Part shown: in pieces, positions 44,788-53,805 of the stretch | How the letters are laid out: each line of letters begins with the position of its first letter | How positions within the stretch are numbered: the stretch's first letter is position 1 | Assembly (NCBI RefSeq): GCF_025802015.1 | Contig: NZ_JAOYFC010000001.1 | Location: 1,512,914-1,576,913, forward strand | DNA: 64,000 bases | Direction: 5' to 3' | Origin: Falsihalocynthiibacter halioticoli | GTDB taxonomy: Bacteria; Pseudomonadota; Alphaproteobacteria; Rhodobacterales; Rhodobacteraceae | Notes under the pieces: model-generated | Seen by the model: only the letters and a program-made list of their open reading frames with translations | Told to the model about the DNA's origin: nothing | Databases searched by the model: none | Position numbers and translations under genes: made by a program

Positions 44788-45996
44788 TTAAATTCGGCTT
44801 AGGGCAAGAACTGCATTCAATCCGCCAAAGGCAAATGCGTTTGACAAGACGTGATCAACCTTTGCCTCGCGCGCCACATTCGGCACCACATTCAGCGCAC
44901 ATTCGGGGTCTTCCTGTTCATACCCAATAGTCGGAGCGATCACCCCGTCTTTTAGAGCCATTACACAGGCCAGAAGTTCAACAGCGCCAGTACCGCCAAT
45001 AAGATGGCCATGCATGGATTTGGTCGAACTGATCATCAAATCATCCGCCGCCGTGCCGAACACATCTGACACGGCTGCGCATTCGGTTTTATCGTTCGCC
45101 GCAGTTCCAGTGCCATGCGCGTTGATATAGCCAACATCCGAAGCATTAAGCTTGGCGTCAGCTAAAGCGCCCGAGATCGCCCGTGCCGCACCTTGTTTGC
45201 TTGGCATAACGATGTCAGCCGCATCAGAAGTCATGGCAAAGCCCGTGACTTCGGCAAGTATCTCTGCACCACGTTTGCGGGCGTGTTCATATTCCTCGAA
45301 CACAAAAACAGCTGCCCCTTCGCCCTGCACCATTCCATTGCGATTGGCAGAGAACGGGCGACAGACATCGCGGCTCATCACGCGCAGGCCTTCCCAAGCT
45401 TTAACGCCACCGAAGCAAAGCATACTTTCGGAGCCACCCGTCAGCATCGCATCAGCCATGCCACAGCGGATCATGTTAAACGCTTGCCCCATGGCATGGT
45501 TCGAACTCGCGCAAGCCGTCGCAACAGTAAAACACGGCCCCATGACGTTATATGTCATAGAGAGATGGCTGGTCGCGGCATTGTTCATGAGTTTTGGCAC
45601 CACGAACGGATGAACGCGGTTTTTGCCCTCTTCATAAACGGTGCGGTAATTCTCGTCTTGGGTGTTCATCCCGCCACCAGCTGTCCCAAGGATCACACCG
45701 GAACGCTGCGCAAGTTCGCCACTGAATTCGATACCCGACTGGGCCATCGCCTCTTTGGCGGCATGCAACGTGAATTGCGTATAGCGGTCATAGAGCGCTA
45801 TTTGCTGGCGATTGAACTGTGACTCGGCGTCAAATCCGGTGACTTGCCCGCCAATTTTGATCGAGAGCCGATCTACATCGCGAAAGTCGAGTTGCTTGAT
45901 TCCACAGGTGGCTTCCCGCATGGCCTCCATGGTTTCAACAGCAGAATGGCCAAGCGCGTTGATCGAGCCCTGCCCCGTAATAACAACACGCTTCAC
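44788..45996 (-). CDS. Beta-ketoacyl-ACP synthase (KAS II-like) of the lpxD-linked operon
   Basis: The 402-residue condensing enzyme has the active-site cysteine in VATACASSNHAMGQA and the two histidines in YINAHGTGTAAND and STKSMHGHLIGGTGA. It elongates acyl chains on ACP. Its gene overlaps the dedicated ACP by ATGA and follows lpxD, so it more likely makes a special acyl chain, for example for lipid A, than serves bulk fatty-acid synthesis. No fabF symbol is given because the housekeeping copy should lie elsewhere. Confidence 0.9.
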   Translation of the reverse strand: MKRVVITGQGSINALGHSAVETMEAMREATCGIKQLDFRDVDRLSIKIGGQVTGFDAESQFNRQQIALYDRYTQFTLHAAKEAMAQSGIEFSGELAQRSGVILGTAGGGMNTQDENYRTVYEEGKNRVHPFVVPKLMNNAATSHLSMTYNVMGPCFTVATACASSNHAMGQAFNMIRCGMADAMLTGGSESMLCFGGVKAWEGLRVMSRDVCRPFSANRNGMVQGEGAAVFVFEEYEHARKRGAEILAEVTGFAMTSDAADIVMPSKQGAARAISGALADAKLNASDVGYINAHGTGTAANDKTECAAVSDVFGTAADDLMISSTKSMHGHLIGGTGAVELLACVMALKDGVIAPTIGYEQEDPECALNVVPNVAREAKVDHVLSNAFAFGGLNAVLALSRI

Positions 45997-46256
45997 GCGG
46001 CTTGCTCTTCCACTAGGCTACGAACGGCGTTCACGATCGAGGCGACAGAGGAGATGTCAAAATCACTCTCGCTCGGATCGTTTGCGTTGAAAGGCACTTG
46101 AATATCAAAGGCTTCTTCGATGGCAAAGATCGATTCAACAAGGCCAAGGCTGTCGATGCCGAGGCTTTCCAGCGTGGCATCCATTGTAACATCCGAAGGC
46201 TCAAGAACGGCCTGCTCGGCAATGATTTCGATGATCTTTTCTTGTACGTCTGGCAT
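45993..46256 (-). CDS. Specialised acyl carrier protein
   Basis: The 87-residue acidic protein has the phosphopantetheine serine in LESLGIDSLGLVES near residue 36. The helix II region reads SIFAIEEAFDIQVPF, which departs from housekeeping AcpP (usual DSLDTVELVMA). It sits between lpxD and the ketosynthase, overlapping the latter by 4 bp. It plausibly carries a dedicated acyl chain. Confidence 0.9.
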   Translation of the reverse strand: MPDVQEKIIEIIAEQAVLEPSDVTMDATLESLGIDSLGLVESIFAIEEAFDIQVPFNANDPSESDFDISSVASIVNAVRSLVEEQAA

Positions 46257-46292
46257 TTCCTGCCCTTTCTTGGGCTCACTCTTGCTGCTGCT

Positions 46293-47381
46293 TTATTCCT
46301 TTTGACCGTTTTTTGAAACAGCTTTTTGAAGGTCTCGGATTTGTTGCATCATTCTGGGCAAGCGGCGGAGTGATTTCTGGATTTCCATTTGGGTTTCCAT
46401 TTTGACCGCCGGACTGCCCAAGACAACGCGCCCCGCGGGCACATTGCTGAACATCTTTGTTGCGCCACCGGCCACCACATCGTCGCCGACGAAAATATTA
46501 TCCGAACAGCCGCATTGCCCCGCCATCACAACGCGGTTGCCGATGCGGGTCGAGCCTGCAATACCGACTTGCCCACACAAAAGGCAATCTTCGCCGATTT
46601 CAACATTATGGCCAATATGAACGAGGTTATCGAGCTTGGTTCCATTGCCAATTTTTGTGTCGCGGATCGTACCACGGTCAATCGCGACATTGGCGCCAAG
46701 TTCAACGTTATCACCGATCTCAACAGCACCGAGGCTGTGAATGCGGGTCCAGCTTTGGGCTTGTACATCCCCCTGATCACCAAGGCTTTCACGGGCCTTT
46801 TCAACGCCGGATTTTTCGGGCGTCACAAACGAAAACCCGTCAGAACCAACAACGGCTCCTGGCTGCGCAATAAAATCATTACCTATTTTCACGCGCGCAC
46901 CGATACGCACTCCAGAATGCAGCAGAGCGTTGTCACCGATGCGTGCACCTTCCGCGATGCTGCAATGCGCGGCGATACGGGCGTTTTGCCCGATACAAAC
47001 GCCCTGGCCAATTACAACAAACGGCCCAATGGCCGCGCCAATGCCAACTTCGGCACTTGGGTCGATGACGGCGGTTGGGTGGATGTTTTGAATGACGGGG
47101 CCAGGATCAAGAAGTTTCGTCACGCCAGACATCGCATAGCGCGGGCGCGGCACGACAATCGCTGCCTCAAGGCCTAATGCTTGCCAATCTGCACCATCCC
47201 AAACAATTGCGGCGCGTGCGTCTCCTGTGCCGAGTCCCTCGGCATATTTCTCGCTCATGGCAAGCGCCAGATCATCGGGGCCGGCCGTGCTCGGCTCGGC
47301 GACGCCGTTAATCTCGATACCCAGATCACCAAAAGCCTGAGCCTCCAGCGCTTGTGCAATCTCGGAAATCTTATGTCCCAT
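46293..47381 (-). CDS. lpxD: UDP-3-O-(acyl)glucosamine N-acyltransferase LpxD
   Basis: The 362-residue enzyme adds the N-linked acyl chain in lipid A synthesis. It has the N-terminal uridine-binding domain, then about ten left-handed beta-helix hexapeptide turns (IGIGAAIGPFVVIGQGVCIG onward) with the catalytic histidine in LVHIGHNVEIGEDC and a C-terminal helix (MQIQK-like QMEIQKSLRRLPRMMQQI). It is not next to lpxA/lpxB/fabZ, as it would be in E. coli, but heads an operon with the ACP and ketosynthase. Confidence 0.93.
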   Translation of the reverse strand: MGHKISEIAQALEAQAFGDLGIEINGVAEPSTAGPDDLALAMSEKYAEGLGTGDARAAIVWDGADWQALGLEAAIVVPRPRYAMSGVTKLLDPGPVIQNIHPTAVIDPSAEVGIGAAIGPFVVIGQGVCIGQNARIAAHCSIAEGARIGDNALLHSGVRIGARVKIGNDFIAQPGAVVGSDGFSFVTPEKSGVEKARESLGDQGDVQAQSWTRIHSLGAVEIGDNVELGANVAIDRGTIRDTKIGNGTKLDNLVHIGHNVEIGEDCLLCGQVGIAGSTRIGNRVVMAGQCGCSDNIFVGDDVVAGGATKMFSNVPAGRVVLGSPAVKMETQMEIQKSLRRLPRMMQQIRDLQKAVSKNGQKE

Positions 47382-47409
47382 CAGGCCCCCTAAGTATGTG
47401 GGGAATTAT

Positions 47410-49041
47410 TTAGCTCTGAACAGCGCGCAGTTCTACCCCAGCCTTCGACATGGCCGCAAAAATCTTTGCGTCACGACCATAAACGTCACGTCGATAGTTC
47501 ATCTTTCCCTTCGGAACGGCAACCGCTGTCCGATAGACAAGGTGAACAGGCACATGCACATCAAGCTCCACAACTGTTTCACGCCCCGTATCCAAGCGCT
47601 CTTTGAAATAGGCCTGTGGGTTGCTCACCTGCGGCGCAAGCAGCGTATAGGCAAAGTCAAACGGGTCACGCAGACGAATACAGCCGTGGCTAAACGAGCG
47701 TGCCTCACGTTGGAACAGGTGCTTCTCTGGCGTGTCGTGCAAATAGATATTGTGACGGTTCGGGAACATGAACTTCACAAGGCCAAGCGCATTGCCGCGG
47801 CTTGGTGGCTGCTTGATATCAAAGGGGAAGTTGCGCGCGTTGTACTGCGTGAAATCCGCTCCTTCGCGGCTAACGATGCGACCAGAACTGTCGATCAAAC
47901 GCAGATGCGATACCGCGTTCGGGTTCTGCTGCAGCATGGGCAGGTATTCTTTTGTCGCGATTGAGCGTGGAACATTCCAGGTCGGATTGATCACCATATG
48001 TTCCATGATATCGGAGAACTCGGGTGTGCGGCGATCATGTGTGTTCCGCCCAACAACCGAACGTGTTTTGAAGGTTACTTTCCCGTCGTCAATGATCCGC
48101 GCGTGGAAATCCGTCAGGTTTACCCAAACGTGGCGCTTCCCGCGCTCCATTCCATTGAGCCAGCGCTCCCTCTCCATCGCGACCATCACCGACTTGAGGC
48201 GCTGCTCAACCGGAGTGTTGATCTCTTTAAGTGTCCCAGCACCAGCAACGCCATCAGGCAGCAAGCCATGGTCGATCTGGAACTGCTGAACCGCTTTTTG
48301 CAGGTTTGCGTCGAAGGTTTTGGAGGATGTCCGCTTAAGATAACCCATTGTCATCAGGCGGTTACGGAGTGCCACGACATTGGCGTTGCTCTGGCCGGGC
48401 TCTAGTTTCTTACCAGGAACCGTTGGGCCCCAACCGCCGCTTGCGAGCTTCTTCTCAAGGACAAGCTTCTGCTTCATCAACATCACATATTCCGGTGTAT
48501 CCGGCGCAAGTGACTTGATGAATGCAGCGGGAGAGGACTTCGCGAAAGATTCAAGAATTGAGGTCGATGAATAACGCTTCACTTCCCGCACAATCCCCTC
48601 ATCGATGGAAGACGGCACAACAACCCCGCGCGACAAATCCTGAGCGAACTGCGCAAAGAGGCGGCTCATCTCGACCTCTGCGCGGCCAAGGGCTCGCTGT
48701 GTTTTGGCGCTTCCAAGAATGGATTTGATCATCTCGGGCGTGTAGCGCTCTGTCGGCAAGGCATGCGCTGCGGCGTTTCCGGCAGCCGCGATAAATGCTT
48801 TCCGACGTTTGGCATCCTCACTGCTGTTTCCTGTCCAGATCGGCTCGAATCCACGTGACCGATAAAAGGCCGCGACGGCTTTGTCCTTGGATGCAGCCTC
48901 TGCAACGGCCTGTTTGAATGCTGTGATCTCAGCCTTGGCTGGTGTCGCAACCAACCCCGCCACAAGTAGCAGCAGCGCAAAAGAGAGCGAAGCAAACAAG
49001 CCCAAAAGGCGCATCGGGCGGGTATAGGAAAGCGTCATCAT
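47410..49041 (-). CDS. L,D-transpeptidase with peptidoglycan-binding domain (YcbB/LdtD-like)
   Basis: The 543-residue protein has a signal/anchor (LFASLSFALLLLVAGLVATPAKA), a scaffold domain, a peptidoglycan-binding domain around residue 220-275 (NVVALRNRLMTMGYL; FQIDHGLLPDGVAG) and the catalytic YkuD domain with SFSHGCIRLRDP, Cys nucleophile. It forms 3-3 peptidoglycan cross-links or anchors lipoproteins. It is divergent from the DUF882 gene, which also acts on the cell wall. Confidence 0.93.
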   Translation of the reverse strand: MMTLSYTRPMRLLGLFASLSFALLLLVAGLVATPAKAEITAFKQAVAEAASKDKAVAAFYRSRGFEPIWTGNSSEDAKRRKAFIAAAGNAAAHALPTERYTPEMIKSILGSAKTQRALGRAEVEMSRLFAQFAQDLSRGVVVPSSIDEGIVREVKRYSSTSILESFAKSSPAAFIKSLAPDTPEYVMLMKQKLVLEKKLASGGWGPTVPGKKLEPGQSNANVVALRNRLMTMGYLKRTSSKTFDANLQKAVQQFQIDHGLLPDGVAGAGTLKEINTPVEQRLKSVMVAMERERWLNGMERGKRHVWVNLTDFHARIIDDGKVTFKTRSVVGRNTHDRRTPEFSDIMEHMVINPTWNVPRSIATKEYLPMLQQNPNAVSHLRLIDSSGRIVSREGADFTQYNARNFPFDIKQPPSRGNALGLVKFMFPNRHNIYLHDTPEKHLFQREARSFSHGCIRLRDPFDFAYTLLAPQVSNPQAYFKERLDTGRETVVELDVHVPVHLVYRTAVAVPKGKMNYRRDVYGRDAKIFAAMSKAGVELRAVQS

Positions 49042-49353
49042 AGCCTCAGAAAATCACGTAAATAGTTTAATCCGGTTAAGGAAATTGTGCCTCATGCACA
49101 AGCGCGTGTTAATTCACATTCACGACATATACGGGATTTTGTGGCATCAAAATGGAATGGTCACCATTTTGTCGCACCTGTGGCACGAAGGAAACCTTTC
49201 AGCAAATTACTGCCGATTTCACGCCGATTCTGTGCAAGCGAAAAATCTTCTCTTGGTTCAGGAATCAGCATGTGCAATAAAAACGCATCATCTGGGGATA
49301 TTTGATGAAGCTGCGCTAAGACGCGGCACAAAGAGACGGAACGGGCAGTTTTA
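49042..49353. other. Non-coding divergent promoter region between ldt and DUF882 genes
   Basis: No gene seen. It holds the perfect inverted repeat TTGTGC-CTCAT-GCACAA (49085-49101), 44 bp before the L,D-transpeptidase start, a possible operator or minus-strand promoter spacer. Confidence 0.45.
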
Positions 49354-49923
49354 ATGACAGACAGACCAAACTCATGGCTGAGCCGTCGTGGTGTGCTTGC
49401 TGCATTTGCGGCAACAGCAGTAACCGCGGCACCAACATTTTCAAACGCCGCCAGCTTCTTGCGCAAGGGCGGCGATGTGCGACGGATCACAATGTATTCG
49501 CAACGCACCGGTGAAAACATCGACATGATTTATTGGGTCGATGGCAAATACATCAAAGAAGCACTCGATCAGGTGAATTACTTCATGCGCGACTGGCGCC
49601 AAGACGAAGTGGCCCGTATCGACACGCGCACGATTGATATCATCGCAGCATCGCACTCGCTTTTGGATGTATCCGAACCTTATATGCTGCTGTCCGGCTA
49701 CCGCTCACCGGCAACAAACAGAATGTTGCGCGCCCGCTCCCGCGGCGTTGCCAAGAATTCACTTCACATGAAAGCCCAAGCTGCCGACCTGCGCCTAAAA
49801 TCCCGCAGTGTCAGCCAGATGGCTAAAGCCGCTGCATCCTGTTCCGCTGGCGGTGTTGGCCGCTATAGCCGCTCCAACTTCGTCCATATGGACTGCGGTC
49901 CAGTCCGCACGTGGGGACGGTAA
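49354..49923 (+). CDS. DUF882 (YcbK-type M15) exported cell-wall protein
   Basis: The 189-residue protein has a Tat signal (WLSRRGVLAAFAATAV). The mature domain has YMLLSGYRSPATNRML, SLHMKAQAADLR and FVHMDCGPVRTWGR; the His/Asp residues are those of a D-Ala-D-Ala-type (M15) zinc site. It probably trims peptidoglycan peptides in the periplasm. It is divergent from the L,D-transpeptidase, and a terminator follows. Confidence 0.9.
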   Translation: MTDRPNSWLSRRGVLAAFAATAVTAAPTFSNAASFLRKGGDVRRITMYSQRTGENIDMIYWVDGKYIKEALDQVNYFMRDWRQDEVARIDTRTIDIIAASHSLLDVSEPYMLLSGYRSPATNRMLRARSRGVAKNSLHMKAQAADLRLKSRSVSQMAKAAASCSAGGVGRYSRSNFVHMDCGPVRTWGR

Positions 49924-49974
49924 GGCACAGATCCTACCGTCACACGACCAACCAAAACTAGCCCGTTTTGTTTC

Positions 49975-50006
49975 GCCGCACACTCATAGAGTTGTGCGGC
50001 TTTTTT
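49975..50006 (+). terminator. Terminator of the DUF882 gene
   Basis: GCCGCACA and TGTGCGGC form an 8-bp stem, extended by CTC/GAG inside the loop, and followed by T6. Confidence 0.85.
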
Positions 50007-50220
50007 GTTTTTGCGCTCGCCCCATTAACGTCACAAAATTCAGCTACTCTCTCTTAAACACACTCAAATATCGCTCGGCAAGTGACTGCAGCTCTTCTTG
50101 CATGCATCACCTCAACCCTGCTCTGCGAAGGCGCGAAAGTTGAGTTTTTACGCGAAGCTTAGCTTACGCTATAGTTGGAGCGCGACGAGCCAAACCGCTC
50201 TGCTCAGGAGGAATGAGAAA

Positions 50221-51138
50221 ATGAACAAGCTTTCAACGTTTTCAATCGCAATAGTTTTGGGATTGGCTGTTGAGCCTGTATCCATACTACTCGGCTCAAA
50301 TGGCACAGAAGCTGGCATGGCAATCGCGGGCTCTGACAATTCCAATAAGGGCGGCAACAGTTCGAAATCTTCCGAGAGGAGTGCGTCAAAGGGAAACTCT
50401 TCTAGATCGCCGTCGTCCAAAAAAGAGAAATCGAACAATAGAAACGTGACGCGGACAACCTCTCTTGATTCAGACGAAGCAGCCCCTTTGCATCCTAGAG
50501 AAAAGGGGCGCTGGAACGCCTCGAATGCCAACCAAAAGGCGCTTGATGCCCACATCAGAAACGGCAATTTCAACGGTACAGTCGGAACACTCGCCCAATA
50601 CCAACTTGCAGCCAAAGCAGCGAACGGCGACGAGTTGAACGAATATGAACAGCGCGCGCTCGACGAATTCATCACGGAAACTGAACCAGAAGTAACCGAT
50701 GCAGATATCGAGGATTTTCTGAATGATTCAGAAAACAACGAAGCTCCAATATTCACTTCAGAAAACGGCGTTGTGATGTGTTCGGACAACTGCCCAGAAG
50801 ACGAGCAAGAGCTGCTGGCTCTTAATGAAAGCGCGCAGAAACTCGTTGATGAGGAAATTGCCAAGCGTGACACTGAGTTTACTCAGGCCCAGCTTGACCA
50901 ATTCTTGCAAGATTCCGAGGATCGGATCACCTACAGTTCGAACAAGACCCTCACGCCAGAGCGGAACGACAACTTACTTGATGAGATTGCTGACGACTTG
51001 GACGTCGTGCGCGCCGATCTTAGCGAAAACCTTGGTGAAGTTGGTGAATCCATCGGCGAATTCGGGGACGATGTTTCAACATCCCTTTCGAAAGCAGGTA
51101 AAGATCTTACAAAGTCTTTCAAGGGGCTCTTTAAATAA
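50221..51138 (+). CDS. Exported serine-rich, acidic repeat protein, unknown
   Basis: The ATG at 50221 follows AGGAGG and gives a hydrophobic signal (FSIAIVLGLAVEPVSILL). The 305-residue product has a Ser/Lys-rich low-complexity segment (residues about 40-80), then an acidic helical part with an internal duplication: TDADIEDFLNDSENN near 165 and TQAQLDQFLQDSEDR near 230. A glycine/serine-spaced tail (LGEVGESIGEFGDDV) closes it. No family recognised. It is convergent with the prepilin peptidase. Confidence 0.7.
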   Translation: MNKLSTFSIAIVLGLAVEPVSILLGSNGTEAGMAIAGSDNSNKGGNSSKSSERSASKGNSSRSPSSKKEKSNNRNVTRTTSLDSDEAAPLHPREKGRWNASNANQKALDAHIRNGNFNGTVGTLAQYQLAAKAANGDELNEYEQRALDEFITETEPEVTDADIEDFLNDSENNEAPIFTSENGVVMCSDNCPEDEQELLALNESAQKLVDEEIAKRDTEFTQAQLDQFLQDSEDRITYSSNKTLTPERNDNLLDEIADDLDVVRADLSENLGEVGESIGEFGDDVSTSLSKAGKDLTKSFKGLFK

Positions 51139-51179
51139 CGGCACCCGGCTAAGCTCCTCGGCGATTGCCGCTTCAGCGC

Positions 51180-51653
51180 TCAGAACAGATACAAAACTAT
51201 GGCAGGGTGGATTAGCCCCGCCATTCCAATTGAGACCCCCATCGGAAACCGCCCTACGGCTTGCATTGAGGCAAGACCTGTGCGCTGCATGCGAGAAACA
51301 CTTCTCAGTGTAACGATGAAAGTCACTCCAATAATGAGTGAGAATGAGAAAACTAGAGAAAATAGAGAAAGCGTTGTTGTTGGAATAAACAACAGAAGTG
51401 CGGACATTGCTTTCACATCCCCGCCACCGATAATTCGGAAGGCAAAGAGCACAAACCCAATGACAAAAACAAACCCCGCCACGCCAGCCCGCAATGCGGC
51501 TTCTCCCAACGGCAGCATAGGCAATGTCAGAACAAACAAGCCAACGGCAATCAAACAAAGCATGTTTGGAATGCGAAGTTGGCGCATATCACATACAGCA
51601 ATCGCAACGAGGATCGGCGACAAAAGCATCAATGGAATAAGTTGCGTCAACAC
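51180..51653 (-). CDS. cpaA: Prepilin peptidase of the Flp/Tad pilus
   Basis: The 157-residue membrane aspartic protease has both active-site Asp motifs, AVCDMRQLRIPN near residue 22 and FRIIGGGDVKAMSAL near residue 78, and about five hydrophobic segments. The N-terminal methylase domain of type IV PilD is absent, as in TadV/CpaA. It cleaves the Flp pilin and TadE/F. It starts 4 bp after the LuxR-type gene. Confidence 0.9.
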   Translation of the reverse strand: MLTQLIPLMLLSPILVAIAVCDMRQLRIPNMLCLIAVGLFVLTLPMLPLGEAALRAGVAGFVFVIGFVLFAFRIIGGGDVKAMSALLLFIPTTTLSLFSLVFSFSLIIGVTFIVTLRSVSRMQRTGLASMQAVGRFPMGVSIGMAGLIHPAIVLYLF

Positions 51654-51656
51654 AGT

Positions 51657-52499
51657 TTAGGCCCGTTTTTCAAGAGGTTGTGGTTCTGGCATAGCCTGCA
51701 TTGTCAGAAGATTATGTGTCAGTTCTGCCTGACTGGACATGTTGGTCTTCAAATAAATGTTGCGCAGATGCGTTCTTAGCGTCGAGTCACAGATCGAAAG
51801 CTCATTGCAAATGCGGCCGTTGCTCAACCCCTTACAGAGCAGCAGACACACCCGATACTCCGCACGACTGAGATGAGCTGGATTCTCGAGACTCATAATA
51901 GGCAAGCCACCCTGCCCTACGGGCTCTTTTTGGGTCACGCGATGCAACATTGAACGGGTCACAAGACCGGGCGCTCTGTTTTTCCACGTTTCTGTGAATG
52001 TCGGCGTAAGAATGTTGAGGATGGCGTGTAGCCCCGCATCAAGACGATGGGCGAAATGCACCTCTAGAACATCAATCGTTTTGCCGTGAACTTCGAGCGG
52101 TATGACCACCATCTCGTTAAGTCCGCGGTTTCGGTGAAACTCTGTCAGTGCATTTTCGGACTCTGTATCGATCAAGGTTTTGAACCAGATCGCCCCAACT
52201 TTTGTTCGCAGCAAATAATCGCCAATCAATGCACGCGCATAAGATCGCGTCAGCGGATGCCGCGTGCTTTTAGAATCTGGGCTGTCATAAAGAACAGATT
52301 TCGTCGGGCTTGAACCATCTCTGGAGACGCGTGCCAAGGCGACAGCCTTTGCGTTGAGACTCTCCGCTAACAACTTGAGTGCTGAATTCAAATCGTTGCG
52401 GCCCTGAAGACATTCGCACCAATGTGCAATTGCCCCAATCATATCTACATCAGTCAGAACGCGCCCCTCCGGCGCAGAAACTGTATTACTCATTACCAT
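51657..52499 (-). CDS. LuxR-family transcriptional regulator beside the Tad locus
   Basis: The 280-residue protein ends in a LuxR HTH (LSRAEYRVCLLLCKGLSNGRI; STLRTHLRNIYLKTNMSSQ). The N-terminal 190 residues resemble a GAF-like or autoinducer-type fold but without clear ligand motifs. It lies between tadC and cpaA, so it probably regulates pilus genes. The 293-bp gap upstream would contain its promoter. Confidence 0.85.
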   Translation of the reverse strand: MVMSNTVSAPEGRVLTDVDMIGAIAHWCECLQGRNDLNSALKLLAESLNAKAVALARVSRDGSSPTKSVLYDSPDSKSTRHPLTRSYARALIGDYLLRTKVGAIWFKTLIDTESENALTEFHRNRGLNEMVVIPLEVHGKTIDVLEVHFAHRLDAGLHAILNILTPTFTETWKNRAPGLVTRSMLHRVTQKEPVGQGGLPIMSLENPAHLSRAEYRVCLLLCKGLSNGRICNELSICDSTLRTHLRNIYLKTNMSSQAELTHNLLTMQAMPEPQPLEKRA

Positions 52500-52792
52500 C
52501 CCCTTTAAATTGTCCCTTTCACCATTATGATTAAGGTGCTGTGACTGCTCGGGGTGGCCTCACTCGTTATTTCAACAACAAAAAAAACGTTGTGATAACA
52601 ATGGTAATAGAGATTTCGTTAACCTCTTAGAAAAATTCACTGTCGGCCCTTATTTTGGCAAAAACTTCAACCTATGCGGGCATTTCTAATCAACAATAGG
52701 GTCATTTGTGCAGAATTGACACGCACACGTCATGAAATTGCCACATTCAGATCAGCCTAAATTGATTCGAAAAGTTCGACCAAAAGAGGCGC

Positions 52793-53794
52793 TTATCCCG
52801 CAAAATAGCGAATGTATCGAATGACCACCGGCCCCACTGTAAGTAAGATCAGAGCCGGCAACATAAGCATCGCAAGAACGGCCGACATTTTGACGGGCAG
52901 CTTGTTCGCGTGCTCCTGTGCAGTAAGCTCTCTATACTGCCGCATTTCATCAGCATAGGTGGTTAACGCCTCTGACATGCTGGTGCCGTAACGAATAGAT
53001 TGCTGAACCACGCGCGCAAATGACCGCACCACTTCAACACCGGTACGATCTGCCATGTCCTGCATCGCGAGATCACGATCACGACCGGCTTGCACCTGAT
53101 GTTGAACACTCAGGAACTCGAAGGAAATCTCTGGAGAAATCCGCGCAAGCTCATTGCCGACACGCGTCATTGCCGCATCAAACCCCATGCCGGTTTCGAT
53201 TGAAATCTGCATAAGGTCGAGCGCGTTCGGGAAAGCTTCTTCAATCTTACGTTTCCGCGCAGCGGCTCGACTGTTCAACCAATTCAACGGTGCAAAATAC
53301 CCGAGCCCGACCAAAATGGTGACAATCTGAAATGTGCGAAGGTTGGTCATATGGCCGAGCCGTTCCTCGATCGCCAAAGGCATGGCGATACCAGGAGACT
53401 TGCTCGCAGCAACCAACCCGAGGAACAAAATTGGCAAAACAATCCCGAATATCGCTCGAACCAGCGTAAAGTTACGCAGAGCGCTTGGGCCAGGGAAACC
53501 CGCTTGCGCCAGACGAAGGCGCAATTCGCCGCGTTTGGCTTCATCGGCGGGCACAAAGGACTTCATCCAGCCTTTAGGATCGGCATCCGGCGCGCGCAGG
53601 AGGCCAAGTTGTTGCCGCCGCTGCTGTGCGCTCATGCTGGACGCCGCGATACGCGCTGCGGCTGGATTACGATCTGCAAAAGCTGCGTTTAATCCATAAA
53701 AGGCGATCAAAACTCCCAGCCCCACCCCTGTGATCATCATGATCTCTGGGGAAATGCCATAGGATTGTGCCGTATTCATAAATTGGTCGAACAT
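52793..53794 (-). CDS. tadC: Tad pilus inner-membrane protein TadC
   Basis: The 333-residue GspF-domain (T2SSF) membrane protein has the conserved ALDLMQISIETGMGFDAAMTRV segment, preceded by KRKIEEAFPN, and hydrophobic segments at both ends. It forms the inner-membrane platform with TadB. It lies 11 bp after tadB. No downstream tadD is present. Confidence 0.92.
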   Translation of the reverse strand: MFDQFMNTAQSYGISPEIMMITGVGLGVLIAFYGLNAAFADRNPAAARIAASSMSAQQRRQQLGLLRAPDADPKGWMKSFVPADEAKRGELRLRLAQAGFPGPSALRNFTLVRAIFGIVLPILFLGLVAASKSPGIAMPLAIEERLGHMTNLRTFQIVTILVGLGYFAPLNWLNSRAAARKRKIEEAFPNALDLMQISIETGMGFDAAMTRVGNELARISPEISFEFLSVQHQVQAGRDRDLAMQDMADRTGVEVVRSFARVVQQSIRYGTSMSEALTTYADEMRQYRELTAQEHANKLPVKMSAVLAMLMLPALILLTVGPVVIRYIRYFAG

Positions 53795-53805
53795 TGCAGG
53801 TTCTC

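Noticed and set aside
49085..49354. 89-residue plus-strand frame before the DUF882 gene
   Set aside because: It runs into the DUF882 start in a promoter region and has no family likeness.
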